From contig NZ_JAATOM010000023.1 of NCBI RefSeq assembly GCF_019207085.1, forward strand, positions 37,065 through 101,064: a stretch of DNA of 64,000 nt. The letters run 5' to 3'. This DNA comes from Variovorax sp. dw_308. GTDB lineage: Bacteria > Pseudomonadota > Gammaproteobacteria > Burkholderiales > Burkholderiaceae_C. Position numbers and translations under genes: made by a program. Position 1 is the stretch's first letter, and every line of letters begins with the position of its first letter. Positions 34,578 through 43,416 of this stretch are shown piece after piece. The notes below the pieces were generated by a model. It was given only the letters and a program-made list of their open reading frames with translations, searched no databases and was not told the origin of the DNA.

Positions 34578-36798
34578 GTTCGACCGCCACCCACCCCGAC
34601 CGGACGCGCTGGCCAAGCTCGGCGGCAATCCGGGCTACCCGAGCGATCGCCTGCGCCCCGGGCAATTGCATGGCGCCATCCTCGGCAGTGCGCATCCCCA
34701 TGCGCGAATCGTGTCGATCGACGTGCAGGCGGCACTCGCGCTGCCTGGCGTCCACGCGGTGGTCACGCACGCCGACATTCCGGGCGAGGCGCGCTACGGA
34801 TTGCGCAAGCTCGATCGGCCGGTGCTGTGCGACGACAAGGTCCGCTGCGTGGGCGATCCGGTTGCCGCCGTTGCCGCAGAAACGCTGCAACTGGCCGAGC
34901 AGGCGACAGCGCTGATCCGCGTGGTGTACGCGCCGCTGCCGCTCGTGGACGACATGGCGGCGGCGCTCCTTGCGGGGAGCACTGCGGTCCACGACGGCGG
35001 CAACCTGCTCCACGCGACAGCGCACCGTCGCGGCGATGCCGATGCGGCGCGGCAGGCTTGCGTTCACATGGTCGAGGCCGAATACCAGTCGCCCCGACAG
35101 ATGCACGCCTATCTGGAGACCGAAGGTGGTGTCGTCGAGCCGGACGGGCTGGGCGGCTGGGTGGTGCACTTCGGCTGCCACAACCCCGAGCGCGACCGCC
35201 AGGTGATCGCCGCGATGCTGGCCCTGCCGCCCGAGCGGGTGCGCGTGGTGGGCACGCCGGTGGGGGGCTCCTATGGCGGCAAGGACGAATTGACCATTCA
35301 GCCCATTGCCGCATTGCTGGCCTGGAAGGCGAGCCGGGCCGTCCGCCTCCAGTTGCGGCGGCCGCAGTCCGTGGACCTGGGCGTCAAGCGCCACAGCATG
35401 CGCATCCGCATGCGAACCGGGTGCGATGCGCAAGGGCTGCTGCGCCTGCACGAGGTGGACATCCTGGCCGACACCGGCGCGTATGCGACCCACGGGCCTG
35501 AGGTGCTCGATGCGGCGCAGGAGCATGCGGTCGGGCCTTACCGCTACGACGCCGTCGCTATCGATGGGCGCCTGGCCTACACCAACAACGGCATCGCGGG
35601 CGCCTTCCGCGGCTTCGGCGCCGTACAGGTGCAGTTTGCGCTGGAGCAGCAGGTGGACCGCCTGGCGCAGGCCGTGGGCATGGACGCCGCGGCATTTCGA
35701 AGGATCAACCTGGAAGCGCCCGACGGGCCGGGACCGTTGGGGCAGGTCGTCGTTCCTTCCAACGGGCCTTCGCTGGCGCTCGAAGCGGTCGCACGGCATC
35801 CGATGTGGCAGGGACCGCGCACATGGACAGAAGGTCGCTTGCGCCGCGGAGTCGGTCTGGCACTGGTGCATCGCAGCGATGGATTCGGCCGCGGCGGACC
35901 CAATGGCACACGACTCGTCGTCGCATTGGGCGAGGACGGCGCCGTGGAGCTGCGAACGGGCTTCACCGAGCTCGGGCAGAACCTGGTCGGCAGCATGCGC
36001 GCGCTCGCGGTGCGCTGCCTGGGCTGCGGCGGCGACGACGTGCGGGCAGTCATCGGAGACTCTGGGCTCGCGCCCGACTCGGGGCCCGTTGCGGCGTCGC
36101 GCGCCACCACGTTGATCTGGCGTGCGTTGACGACGGAAGGCCCGGCATGGCAGGAGCGCCTGTGCGCCATGGGGGCGTCCATGCTTGGCGCAGACGCCGG
36201 TTCGCTGCGCACTGGCGCCGGGGGACTGTGGAACGCGGAAGGACGTTGCCTGAGCTACGCAGCGCTTGCCGCCTCACTGGGCGACGCGCGACCGCAATGC
36301 CTGATCGAGCTGCACGGCGAGGAAACACCCAGCGACATCGAAGCGGCGCACTTCGTCTTCGGTGCCTGCGCCGCCTTGGCGCAGGTCGCTGTCGACACCT
36401 GGACCGGAGCCGTGCGGGTCGAACGGCTCGTGATCGCGGCGGCGCTTGGCCCCGTGGTGTCGCCGATGGGGCTCCTGGGCCAGATCGAGGGCGGGGCGCT
36501 GATCGGCCAGGGCATGGTTACGATCGAGTCGCTGGCCATGCAGGCTGGCCGCTATCTCGCGCGCAATCTCGACGGCTACCTGATTCCCACGCTGGCCGAC
36601 ATGCCGCAGATGGAGGTCATGGCCATCGAGGACCTGCCTGAAGGCGACGTCGTCGGTCCGCGGGGCGCTGGCGAGATCGGCGTGAACATCGCCGTGCCGG
36701 CGATCGCCAACGCGGTGGGCGTGGCGCTCGGTATGCACGTGAAGGCGCTGCCGGTGGCAGCGGACACGGTGCTGGATTTTCTGGAGCAATCGTCATGA
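34567..36798 (+). CDS. Molybdenum hydroxylase large (molybdopterin) subunit
   Basis: A 743-residue xanthine-dehydrogenase-family subunit. The molybdopterin contacts GTPVGGSYGGKDE, GAFRGFGAVQVQFALE and the C-terminal RGAGEIGVNIAVPA block, with the base glutamate, are present. The enzyme inserts a water-derived hydroxyl next to a ring nitrogen or into an aldehyde. The start is GTG. Genes run FAD, Mo, FeS subunit. The substrate is not clear; purines, pyrimidines, nicotinate-like rings and aldehydes are all possible. Confidence 0.92.
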   Translation: MLDKFDRHPPRPDALAKLGGNPGYPSDRLRPGQLHGAILGSAHPHARIVSIDVQAALALPGVHAVVTHADIPGEARYGLRKLDRPVLCDDKVRCVGDPVAAVAAETLQLAEQATALIRVVYAPLPLVDDMAAALLAGSTAVHDGGNLLHATAHRRGDADAARQACVHMVEAEYQSPRQMHAYLETEGGVVEPDGLGGWVVHFGCHNPERDRQVIAAMLALPPERVRVVGTPVGGSYGGKDELTIQPIAALLAWKASRAVRLQLRRPQSVDLGVKRHSMRIRMRTGCDAQGLLRLHEVDILADTGAYATHGPEVLDAAQEHAVGPYRYDAVAIDGRLAYTNNGIAGAFRGFGAVQVQFALEQQVDRLAQAVGMDAAAFRRINLEAPDGPGPLGQVVVPSNGPSLALEAVARHPMWQGPRTWTEGRLRRGVGLALVHRSDGFGRGGPNGTRLVVALGEDGAVELRTGFTELGQNLVGSMRALAVRCLGCGGDDVRAVIGDSGLAPDSGPVAASRATTLIWRALTTEGPAWQERLCAMGASMLGADAGSLRTGAGGLWNAEGRCLSYAALAASLGDARPQCLIELHGEETPSDIEAAHFVFGACAALAQVAVDTWTGAVRVERLVIAAALGPVVSPMGLLGQIEGGALIGQGMVTIESLAMQAGRYLARNLDGYLIPTLADMPQMEVMAIEDLPEGDVVGPRGAGEIGVNIAVPAIANAVGVALGMHVKALPVAADTVLDFLEQSS

Positions 36799-37247
36799 TG
36801 GAAGTGCACTTCGAGCTCAACAAGACAGCGGTGACCGTGTACTGCGAGGTGCAGCGCCGCCTGCTGCCGATGCTGCGGGAAGACTTCGGCCTGGTCGGAG
36901 CCAAGCCCGGTTGTGAGATCGGGCGCTGTGGCGCCTGCATGGTGTGGCTCGACGGCGAACCCGTCAATTCCTGCCTCGTGATGGCGTGGCAGCTCGAAGG
37001 CCGAAGTGTGACGACGATCGAGGCCACGGCGGTCGATCCGGCAAGCACACCGGTTCGCGATGCCCTTGCACGTTGCGGCGCGGTGCAATGCGGTTATTGC
37101 TCCGCAGGCATGGTGATGACGATGACTTACCTGCACACGCGCATCCCGAGACCGGACGCGGCGGAGGCTGGCGAGCTCATGTGCGGGAACCTTTGCCGCT
37201 GCACCGGGTATGGAGGCCTCAGTCGGGCAGTGGCTGAGCTTTTCTAA
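36795..37247 (+). CDS. Molybdenum hydroxylase 2Fe-2S subunit
   Basis: A 150-residue iron-sulfur subunit. The plant-ferredoxin-type cluster uses C40, C45, C48 and C60 (PGCEIGRCGAC ... NSC) and the second cluster C99, C102, C134 and C136 (QCGYC ... LCRC). It overlaps the large-subunit stop by four bases. It is the last gene of the operon; the RIT element begins 31 bases after its stop. Confidence 0.94.
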   Translation: MMEVHFELNKTAVTVYCEVQRRLLPMLREDFGLVGAKPGCEIGRCGACMVWLDGEPVNSCLVMAWQLEGRSVTTIEATAVDPASTPVRDALARCGAVQCGYCSAGMVMTMTYLHTRIPRPDAAEAGELMCGNLCRCTGYGGLSRAVAELF

Positions 37248-37254
37248 TGGGGTG

Positions 37255-37270
37255 GCGGTCCTGAGACCGC
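37255..37270. terminator. Short hairpin after the hydroxylase operon
   Basis: GCGGTC-CTGA-GACCGC is a perfect six-pair stem with a four-base loop, seven bases after the last stop of the operon. There is no run of T after it, so it is at best a weak intrinsic or processing-type terminator. Confidence 0.4.
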
Positions 37271-37429
37271 ACTGCAGCGTTATGCACAGCGCCTAGTTAT
37301 GAACAGTTCTCGGGCTTGATCCGGCCGCAGGCCTCGATCTCCGTGGGCGCACTGCCATGAGGGTGCCGTTGAACTGGACATAAGTTCGTGGCCGGTGCAG
37401 GAATGGCGATTTCACAACTGGAGATCGCC

Positions 37430-38680
37430 ATGGACTTGATCCACTCAATGCACCCGTTGGCCAGGGCTTGGTTGCTCGACGGCCCGCTGTCTTCGTACGT
37501 CGAGGCATTCCAGGCATTGCTGGAGCGCGGTCGGTACGCCGAAGGCAGTTCGGAGAAGGCCTTGCGTGCCTGGTCGCACTTTTCCCACTGGATGACGAAG
37601 TGCCAACTGTCTGCCGAGCAAATCGACGAGGCCATCGTCGAGCAGTTCCTGGATTCCCATCTGCCGCGCTGCGACTGCCATCCCGCGGCTCTGCGCACAC
37701 GCAATGACTTGTGCGCCAGTCTCGGGCATCTGCTGGCTTTACTGCGGGAGCAGCATGTCATTGTTGAACTGCCTCGGCCCAGCGGTCCCGTGGCCGAGGA
37801 ACTGGCCCGCTACAACATCCACATGCGCGACGCCCGGGGCCTGGCAATTGGCACCCGAGAGGATCGGCTCGCGCGCGTCAGCCAGCTGCTGCAACGCAAA
37901 GTCGCGGGCAAGGCCATCGCCATCGGCGAGTTGCAGCCGGAAGACGTTCGCGGCTTCATCGCGACGGAGCTTACGCGGGTCAACAGCGCGTCGCACGCCA
38001 GCGCGGTCACGGCGGCGCTGCGCGCCTACTTCCGATACCGCGGGACCTGCGGTGACGCAGTCAATGCCCTGCTCGGCGCCATCTCGTCGCCGGTGCGATG
38101 GAGCCAGGCATCGTTGCCGCGCACTCTGACGACCGAGGAAGTCCAGCGGCTCGAAGTGCATTGTGCCCAGGTCAAGGGGGCGCTGCTGCGCTTGGTGGCC
38201 ATGGTGCGCCTGGCTCTGGATCTCGGACTGCGAGTGGGGGAGATCGCTAAGCTGGAGATTGGCGACTTCGACTGGCGCGCCGGCACGGTGACCCTGAAGA
38301 GGACGAAGTCCCAGCGGCAGGACGTCCTGCCGCTGCCGGCGGTCACCGGACAAGCGCTGTCGGAGTACATGAGACACGAGCGACCTGCAACCACGCTGTC
38401 GTCCCTGTTCGTCCGTCGGTTGGCGCCACACGACAAGCCCATCGGCGTCGACGGGGTGAGCCGTGCAATCGGGCGTGCCTTGCGAAGTGCCGGCATCTCG
38501 CGCAGTTGCCACTCGTTGCGTCACACGCTGGCCTGTCGTCTGGTCAACAACGGCAGTTCGATCAAGGAGGTTGCCGATGTGCTTCGGCATCGATCGCTGG
38601 ACACCTCGCTGATCTACGCCAAGCTCGACTTGCAACTGCTTGCCGAGGTCGCTCTGCCTTGGCCTGGGAGCGCATCATGA
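37430..38680 (+). CDS. ritA: RIT tyrosine recombinase, first gene
   Basis: A 416-residue tyrosine recombinase. The N-terminal SAM-like domain is followed by the catalytic domain with Arg in DLGLRVGEIAKLE, HxxR in CHSLRHTLACRL and the nucleophilic Tyr in LDTSLIYAKLD. The start at 37430 is preferred because a GGAG site lies six bases before it; in-frame alternatives are ATG 37403 and GTG 37388. The stop overlaps the next gene (ATGA). In RIT elements all three recombinases are thought to cooperate, although the individual roles are not established. Confidence 0.88.
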   Translation: MDLIHSMHPLARAWLLDGPLSSYVEAFQALLERGRYAEGSSEKALRAWSHFSHWMTKCQLSAEQIDEAIVEQFLDSHLPRCDCHPAALRTRNDLCASLGHLLALLREQHVIVELPRPSGPVAEELARYNIHMRDARGLAIGTREDRLARVSQLLQRKVAGKAIAIGELQPEDVRGFIATELTRVNSASHASAVTAALRAYFRYRGTCGDAVNALLGAISSPVRWSQASLPRTLTTEEVQRLEVHCAQVKGALLRLVAMVRLALDLGLRVGEIAKLEIGDFDWRAGTVTLKRTKSQRQDVLPLPAVTGQALSEYMRHERPATTLSSLFVRRLAPHDKPIGVDGVSRAIGRALRSAGISRSCHSLRHTLACRLVNNGSSIKEVADVLRHRSLDTSLIYAKLDLQLLAEVALPWPGSAS

Positions 38681-39678
38681 GCGCCCCGTCACCCGCGAGC
38701 ATCGACCTCACCGCCAAGGTCGAGCAGTACCTGGCTGAACGCCGGCGTCTCGGCTTCAAGCCCTGTTCTTCTGATCTCGCCGTGCGCCACTTCACCCGGT
38801 TCATGGCCGGCGAGGGCCGGGACAGCGCGTTGACGGTGGACGTGATGGTCCAGTGGGCGCGCCAGGTCCAGCCCCGGTACCTCGTGGGCGGTCAGGTCAA
38901 TGTCGACACCGCAGCGCGTCGACTGGCAACGCTGCGCCCCTTCATGCGCTGGCTGCAGCAGTTCGATCCGACCGTCGAAGTGCCTGACGATTCCAGCTTC
39001 GGTCCGATCCCGCGCCGCGTGGCGCCTCACATCTACAGCGAAGCCGAGATCGCGGCACTGATCGTCGCGGCCCGTCGACTCGGCCCCTCGGATGGCCTTC
39101 GTGCCGCCACCTATGCGACGCTGTTCGGCCTGATCGCATCGGCCGGACTTCGGGTCTCTGAGGCGATCAACCTGGCCGACTCGGATGCGGATCTGGAAGG
39201 CGGTGTCCTGACCATACAGCAGACCAAGTTCGGCAAGTCCCGCATGGTGCCGCTGCACCCCAGTGTGATCAGCCCGCTGGCGGCCTACCGAGCCCTGCGC
39301 CGCCAGCACGTGCATCCGAAGCCGCAGATGACCTTCTTCGTCAGCTCGCGCGGCGTGCGCCGCGGCGAGCCGTTGGGAGACCGGTAGGTGCATCGAATGT
39401 TCTGCCAGCTGCGCGAGCAGTTGGGCTGGATCGATCGCGGCGGCCATGGCCAACCCCGAGTGCATGACCTACGCCACAGCTTCGCCGTGAGGCGGATGAT
39501 CCTATGGCATCAACAGGGAGCGAACCTCGACCAACGAATGCTGGCCCTGTCCACGTACATGGGCCACATCAACATCTCCAGCACCTACTGGTACCTGAGC
39601 GGCGTGCCAGAGTTGATGGCGCTGGCCGGCGCTAAATTCGAGAGCTTCGCCAACATCGCGGAGAGTGACAATGAGTAG
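38677..39678 (+). pseudogene. ritB: RIT tyrosine recombinase, second gene, with internal amber stop
   Basis: The frame would encode 333 residues but is stopped by TAG at 39385-39387, after residue 236. The part before the stop has the N-terminal domain and the first catalytic arginine (IASAGLRVSEAINL). The part after it has HDLRHSFAVRR (HxxR) and STYWYLSG with the tyrosine, in the same frame with no other lesion. A GTG directly follows the stop and could restart translation, but the pieces would separate the catalytic residues. Either the gene is freshly inactivated or the stop is read through. Confidence 0.82.
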
Positions 39679-40690
39679 CTCTGACTACCGCAAGCCGGCT
39701 CCGCCGAGCTTCGCGACGCTGGTCCAGTCCTTCTTCGCCGAGCACCTGACACAGCAGCGCGCGTTGAGCCCACAGACTGTTGCGGCCTACCGGGACGCGT
39801 TCGTGCTGTTCCTGGACTTCGCCCAGGCGCGCCTGCACAAGACACCAATAACGCTGTTGCTAGCCGACCTGACGCCCGCGCTGATCCTGGACTTCCTCGA
39901 TCATCTGGAACGCGATCGACACAACACCGTCCGCAGCCGCAATGCGCGACTGGCCGCGCTGCGCTCGTTCCTGAAGTTCGCGGCTCGGCGAGACGTAACG
40001 GCGCTTCGGATCGTCGAGCATGCGCTGGGCGTGCCGATGAAGCGCTTCGAGCGGCCGATGTTCGAGTTCCTGAGACGCGAGGAGATGCTGGCCGTGATCG
40101 GCGCGCCGGGAGCGGATTGGGTGAGCCAGCGAGACAACCTGCTGCTGGCCCTGCTGTACAACACCGGCGCCCGCGTGTCGGAGGCGATCGGCGTGAAGGT
40201 GGGCGACGTCGTGCTGGCCCCTGCCGCCTGCGTGCATTTGCATGGCAAGGGACGCAAGCAGCGGTCTGTGCCGCTCTGGCGATCAACGGTCAAGATGATC
40301 CGCGCCTGGCTGAAGTTCAACCCGGACCTGACTCCCACGTCGGCGCTGCTGCCCAACCGTGGAGGACAGGCGATGACGCGATCCAACGTGACGCAGCGCC
40401 TGGCATTGGCCGTCAAGGCCGCCGCGCTCACGATGCCGAGCCTGGCCGGGAGAACTATCTCACCGCACTGCCTGAGGCACTCGACGGCCATGCACCTTCT
40501 GCAGTCGGGCGTGGACATCAGCGTGATCGCCCTGTGGCTCGGACACGAGAGTCCGGCGACAACGCATCAGTACGTAGAGGCCGATCTCGCCATGAAGGAG
40601 AAGGCGCTAGCCAGGCTTCAGGATCCCAACTTGGTCCCACGTCGGTTCCGGGCAGACGACGAGCTGTTGAAGTTCCTCAAGACGTTGTGA
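39671..40690 (+). CDS. ritC: RIT tyrosine recombinase, third gene
   Basis: A 339-residue tyrosine recombinase with a SAM-like N-terminus (TLVQSFFAEHLTQQRALSPQTVAAY), catalytic Arg in GARVSEAIGV, HxxR in HCLRHSTAMHL, the WLGH block and Tyr in THQYVEADL. The ATG start overlaps the end of the second gene. It is complete. Its C-terminal half is repeated at 613-1071 with only a few changes. Confidence 0.9.
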   Translation: MSSSDYRKPAPPSFATLVQSFFAEHLTQQRALSPQTVAAYRDAFVLFLDFAQARLHKTPITLLLADLTPALILDFLDHLERDRHNTVRSRNARLAALRSFLKFAARRDVTALRIVEHALGVPMKRFERPMFEFLRREEMLAVIGAPGADWVSQRDNLLLALLYNTGARVSEAIGVKVGDVVLAPAACVHLHGKGRKQRSVPLWRSTVKMIRAWLKFNPDLTPTSALLPNRGGQAMTRSNVTQRLALAVKAAALTMPSLAGRTISPHCLRHSTAMHLLQSGVDISVIALWLGHESPATTHQYVEADLAMKEKALARLQDPNLVPRRFRADDELLKFLKTL

Positions 40691-40794
40691 TTTCGCTCAG
40701 TTCAGAGGCGCGACCGCCGTCTCCGTACGAGGCCGGCAACGTCGCGCTGCTGGACCAACTGTTCATAACTACGCGCTGTGCATAATGCAGAGAG

Positions 40795-40870
40795 TCTTTA
40801 GCCGAGCGGCTGCGGCGCGCAGTCGTTGTTTCGAGAAGACGCGCCTCGTCCGCGGGCGGTTGGCTAAAGA
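40795..40870. other. Long imperfect hairpin next to the RIT right end
   Basis: The arms TCTTTAGCC (40795-40803) and GGCTAAAGA (40862-40870) are perfectly complementary, and further pairing is possible inside (GCGG with CCGC, GCGC-GTC with GAC-GCGC). It sits ten bases outside the right terminal repeat of the RIT element, in the 352-base stretch between the RIT and the IS91-type transposase that holds no gene. It may be a fold-back recombination site, an IS91 terminus or a structured RNA. Confidence 0.45.
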
Positions 40871-41137
40871 TCCCGTTGAACTGAACCGCCTGCGCAGCGG
40901 TGGTGCTATGGGAATTGAATCAGCGCCGACCTGCTGAAGTCGCGGAGACCTGCGGCGTCAGGGCGGTCCGGTTGATCCCGACTTTGAGGGCCAGCGACAG
41001 TGACGTGTGCGATGGGAGTGCCATGTGCGCGTACCGACTGATACCTTCAGCGATCATTGGCGCGAACACGCAAAGGGAGACCTGTCGCTGGGCGCGACGT
41101 GGCGAGAAGTGCTGGCACTGACGGTTCGAGATCATGT

Positions 41138-42340
41138 TCATGCGGGCGTGCTCGGTGGACCCCGTGGCAAGGTGCCAGCCGAGAAGGATTCGATGCGCAC
41201 CATCTGACCACGCCCGCAATGCGGGCAGTCGCGCAGCGACACGCCCGTGAGGCGCTGATAGTGGTCCCGATAGTCCATCGATGCAGCCGGCAACTCGACG
41301 ACCGGTGCGGGCTCGGCCAGCAATTGGCGACACCGCTCGAGCTTGATCTCGCGGTAGCGGTTGGCCAGCAGACCATAGTGGCGAATGCGTTGGAAGCCCG
41401 TCGGCAGTACATGCAGTAGGAAGCGACGAACGAACTCTTGCGCGTCTAGGCACATGACCTTGCGACGCGACTCGTGACGGTAATCCTTCCATGCAAAGGC
41501 AACCCGGCCGTCGGCGAAGTCGATCAGGCGGTTGTTGGAGATCGCCACCCTATGGGTGTAGCGCCCGAGGTAGTCCAGCACCCGTTGAGGCCCACCGAAC
41601 GGCGCCTTGGCGTAGACGATCCATTCGGCATTCGCGACCGGAGCGAGGTAGCGGGCAAAGGAATCCGGATCCTGTAGCGCCGCAAGACTGTTGAAGAAGC
41701 GCAGTTCTCCCTCGTCGAAGGCCTGCCGCAACTGCGTGAGGAACAGGCGCCGGAACAGCCGCGACAGCACGCGCACCGGCAGGAAGAAGCCCGGGCGGCA
41801 GGCGATCCAGCGCTGGCCATCCGGGGCCACCCCGCCGCCGGGCACGACGCAGTGCAGGTGCGGGTGGTGCAGCAGGTTCTGGCCCCAGGTGTGGAGGATC
41901 GCAATGAAGCCGATCTCGGCGCCCAGGTGCCGGCGATCAGCGGCGATGGTGCGCAAGGTTTCGGCGGTGGCGTGGAACAGGATGTCGTAGACCACGGCCT
42001 TGTTCTGGTACGCGATGGCGGCAATCTCCTGCGGCACGGTGAAGACGACGTGGAAGTACTCGACCGGCAGCAGTTCCGCCTGCCGGTCTTCGAGCCACCG
42101 TGCGCGAACCAGCGACTGGCACTTCGGACAGTGGCGGTCCCTGCAGCTGTTGAACGCGATGCGCTGGTGGCCGCAGGCATCGCACTGCTCGACGTGGCCG
42201 CCCAGCGCCGCCGTGCGGCAACGCTCGATGGCGCGCATGACGCGACGCTGCCCGCCGCTGATCGCCTCAGCGTGGTCCTGACGGTAGGCAGGCCCGACCT
42301 GGCGGAAGATGTCCGCCACTTCGAGCCCGGTGGCTCGCAT
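41138..42340 (-). CDS. IS91-family transposase (HUH, Y2-type)
   Basis: A 400-residue rolling-circle transposase. The N-terminal zinc-binding domain has CDACGH ... CRDRHCPKC. The HUH motif is in HHPHLHCVVPGGG, and the catalytic tyrosine region is LDYLGRYTHRVAISN. It is full length. It lies immediately downstream of a companion tyrosine integrase, an arrangement seen in many IS91-group elements. A decayed copy occurs at 1-606, also next to RIT sequence. Confidence 0.92.
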   Translation of the reverse strand: MRATGLEVADIFRQVGPAYRQDHAEAISGGQRRVMRAIERCRTAALGGHVEQCDACGHQRIAFNSCRDRHCPKCQSLVRARWLEDRQAELLPVEYFHVVFTVPQEIAAIAYQNKAVVYDILFHATAETLRTIAADRRHLGAEIGFIAILHTWGQNLLHHPHLHCVVPGGGVAPDGQRWIACRPGFFLPVRVLSRLFRRLFLTQLRQAFDEGELRFFNSLAALQDPDSFARYLAPVANAEWIVYAKAPFGGPQRVLDYLGRYTHRVAISNNRLIDFADGRVAFAWKDYRHESRRKVMCLDAQEFVRRFLLHVLPTGFQRIRHYGLLANRYREIKLERCRQLLAEPAPVVELPAASMDYRDHYQRLTGVSLRDCPHCGRGQMVRIESFSAGTLPRGPPSTPA

Positions 42341-42350
42341 CGCTGCCGGC

Positions 42351-42951
42351 TCAGAATACCGGGGGCAGCGTCGGCTCGGATGGCAGCAGCGGGACCTCAG
42401 GCAACAGATCCAGCGGGCTGGTTGTTGCGCACACCGTGCTGGTCGCGATCTTCAGGTAGCGTGAAGTGGTCGATAGGCTGCGATGCCCGAGTAGCAACTG
42501 GATGCGTCGAACATCGGTGCCCGACTCCAGCAGATGCGTAGCGAACGCGTGGCGTAGCGAATGCGGGGTGATCGGCTTGGCGATACAGGCCGCGCGGTGT
42601 GCTCTGCGGCACGCCAGTTCCACGGCATCCGTAGTGATCGGTCGGCCGGGGATGTCGCCTGGAAACAGCCAGGTCTTGGGTCGCACCACCTTCCAGTACG
42701 AGCGCAGCACCTCCAGCAATCGTGGCGAGAGCATCACGTAGCGGTCACGGCGGCCCTTGCCTTGATTGATCCGAAGCACCATGCGCTGGCTGTCGATGTC
42801 GGTCACCTTCAGATGCGTTACCTCAGAAACGCGCAGGCCGGCGGCATAGGCGGTGGTGAGAATCGTGCGCTGCTTGAGGTTGTTGACACACCCAAGGAAA
42901 TGCATGACCTCCTCGGGGCTGAGCACGACCGGCAGCTTGAGCGGCTTCTTT
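42351..42951 (-). pseudogene. IS91-associated tyrosine integrase, C-terminal piece
   Basis: This piece carries the catalytic domain: KPLKLPVVLSPEEVMHFL, Arg in AAGLRVSEVTHL, HxxR in HSLRHAFATHL, LLGH and Tyr in TTSRYLKI. It continues in frame to the edge of the IS66 insertion at 42952. Its missing N-terminal half is at 45926-46211. A GTG at 42926 could start a truncated product of 191 residues, but without the DNA-binding domain it should be inactive. Confidence 0.88.
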
Positions 42952-43027
42952 GTAGGCGATCAATTAAGCGCGTCCTTACCGATCGTTCTCGATTTGGGTC
43001 ATCAGCGTTCGTTCCAGCGCAGTCACA

Positions 43028-43372
43028 ATGATGAAGATGGCCTCTACCCCAAGCCCTGAACACTCGCGGTCTGTCGGCGCGCAGCCGCGCGTTGCAGTTG
43101 ATGCCTCCAGTTTGATCGAGTCGTTGGATGCAAGCGGGTATACGGACCTGCGCATGCTCAAAGGGAAGTTGTGTGCCGTAAAGCGATTCAACTTCACCAC
43201 CGCGATCGTCGTTGGAATGGACGTTGTCGGATACGAGCGTCGATACTGCTATGAGCAGCGCGGCGATGCTCAGGCCGCTCTCTTGGCGTGGGATGGTGAA
43301 GACCATCCCTCGGGGCCATGGATCAAGTGCAAAGGCGCAGGGATTGACCTTTTGAACCCGGCGTTCTGCTGA
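43028..43372 (+). CDS. Unknown passenger protein in the IS66 element
   Basis: A 114-residue protein, convergent with tnpC and entirely within the IS66 boundaries. It has a segment GYTDLRMLKGKLCAVKRFNF followed by YERRYCYEQRGDAQAALLAWDGEDHPSGPW, which looks like a folded alpha/beta domain. No family is recognised. IS66 elements normally have only the three tnp genes, so this is cargo or an accessory factor. The exact start (43028 or 43037) is uncertain because no strong ribosome-binding site is visible. Confidence 0.65.
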   Translation: MMKMASTPSPEHSRSVGAQPRVAVDASSLIESLDASGYTDLRMLKGKLCAVKRFNFTTAIVVGMDVVGYERRYCYEQRGDAQAALLAWDGEDHPSGPWIKCKGAGIDLLNPAFC

Positions 43373-43416
43373 GTGCTCAGCTGTCCAGGCCTGTCCTCTT
43401 CAGACTTACGATTCAA

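Larger units (their letters stand above)
37279..40785 (+). mobile_element. RIT (recombinase-in-trio) element
   Basis: Three consecutive, overlapping tyrosine-recombinase genes on one strand lie between terminal inverted repeats. The left repeat is at 37279-37308 (starting GTTATGCACAGCGCCTAG) and the right at 40757-40785; they are complementary over about 29 positions with one difference. This is the structure described for RIT elements in proteobacteria. The second gene has an internal stop. A near-identical 3' fragment is at 607-1167, showing that this family has been duplicated in this genome. Confidence 0.88.

Noticed and set aside
40795..40870. Integron attC site
   Set aside because: The hairpin is the right length, but the ends lack the RYYYAAC/GTTRRRY core sites and no integron integrase or cassette array is nearby.
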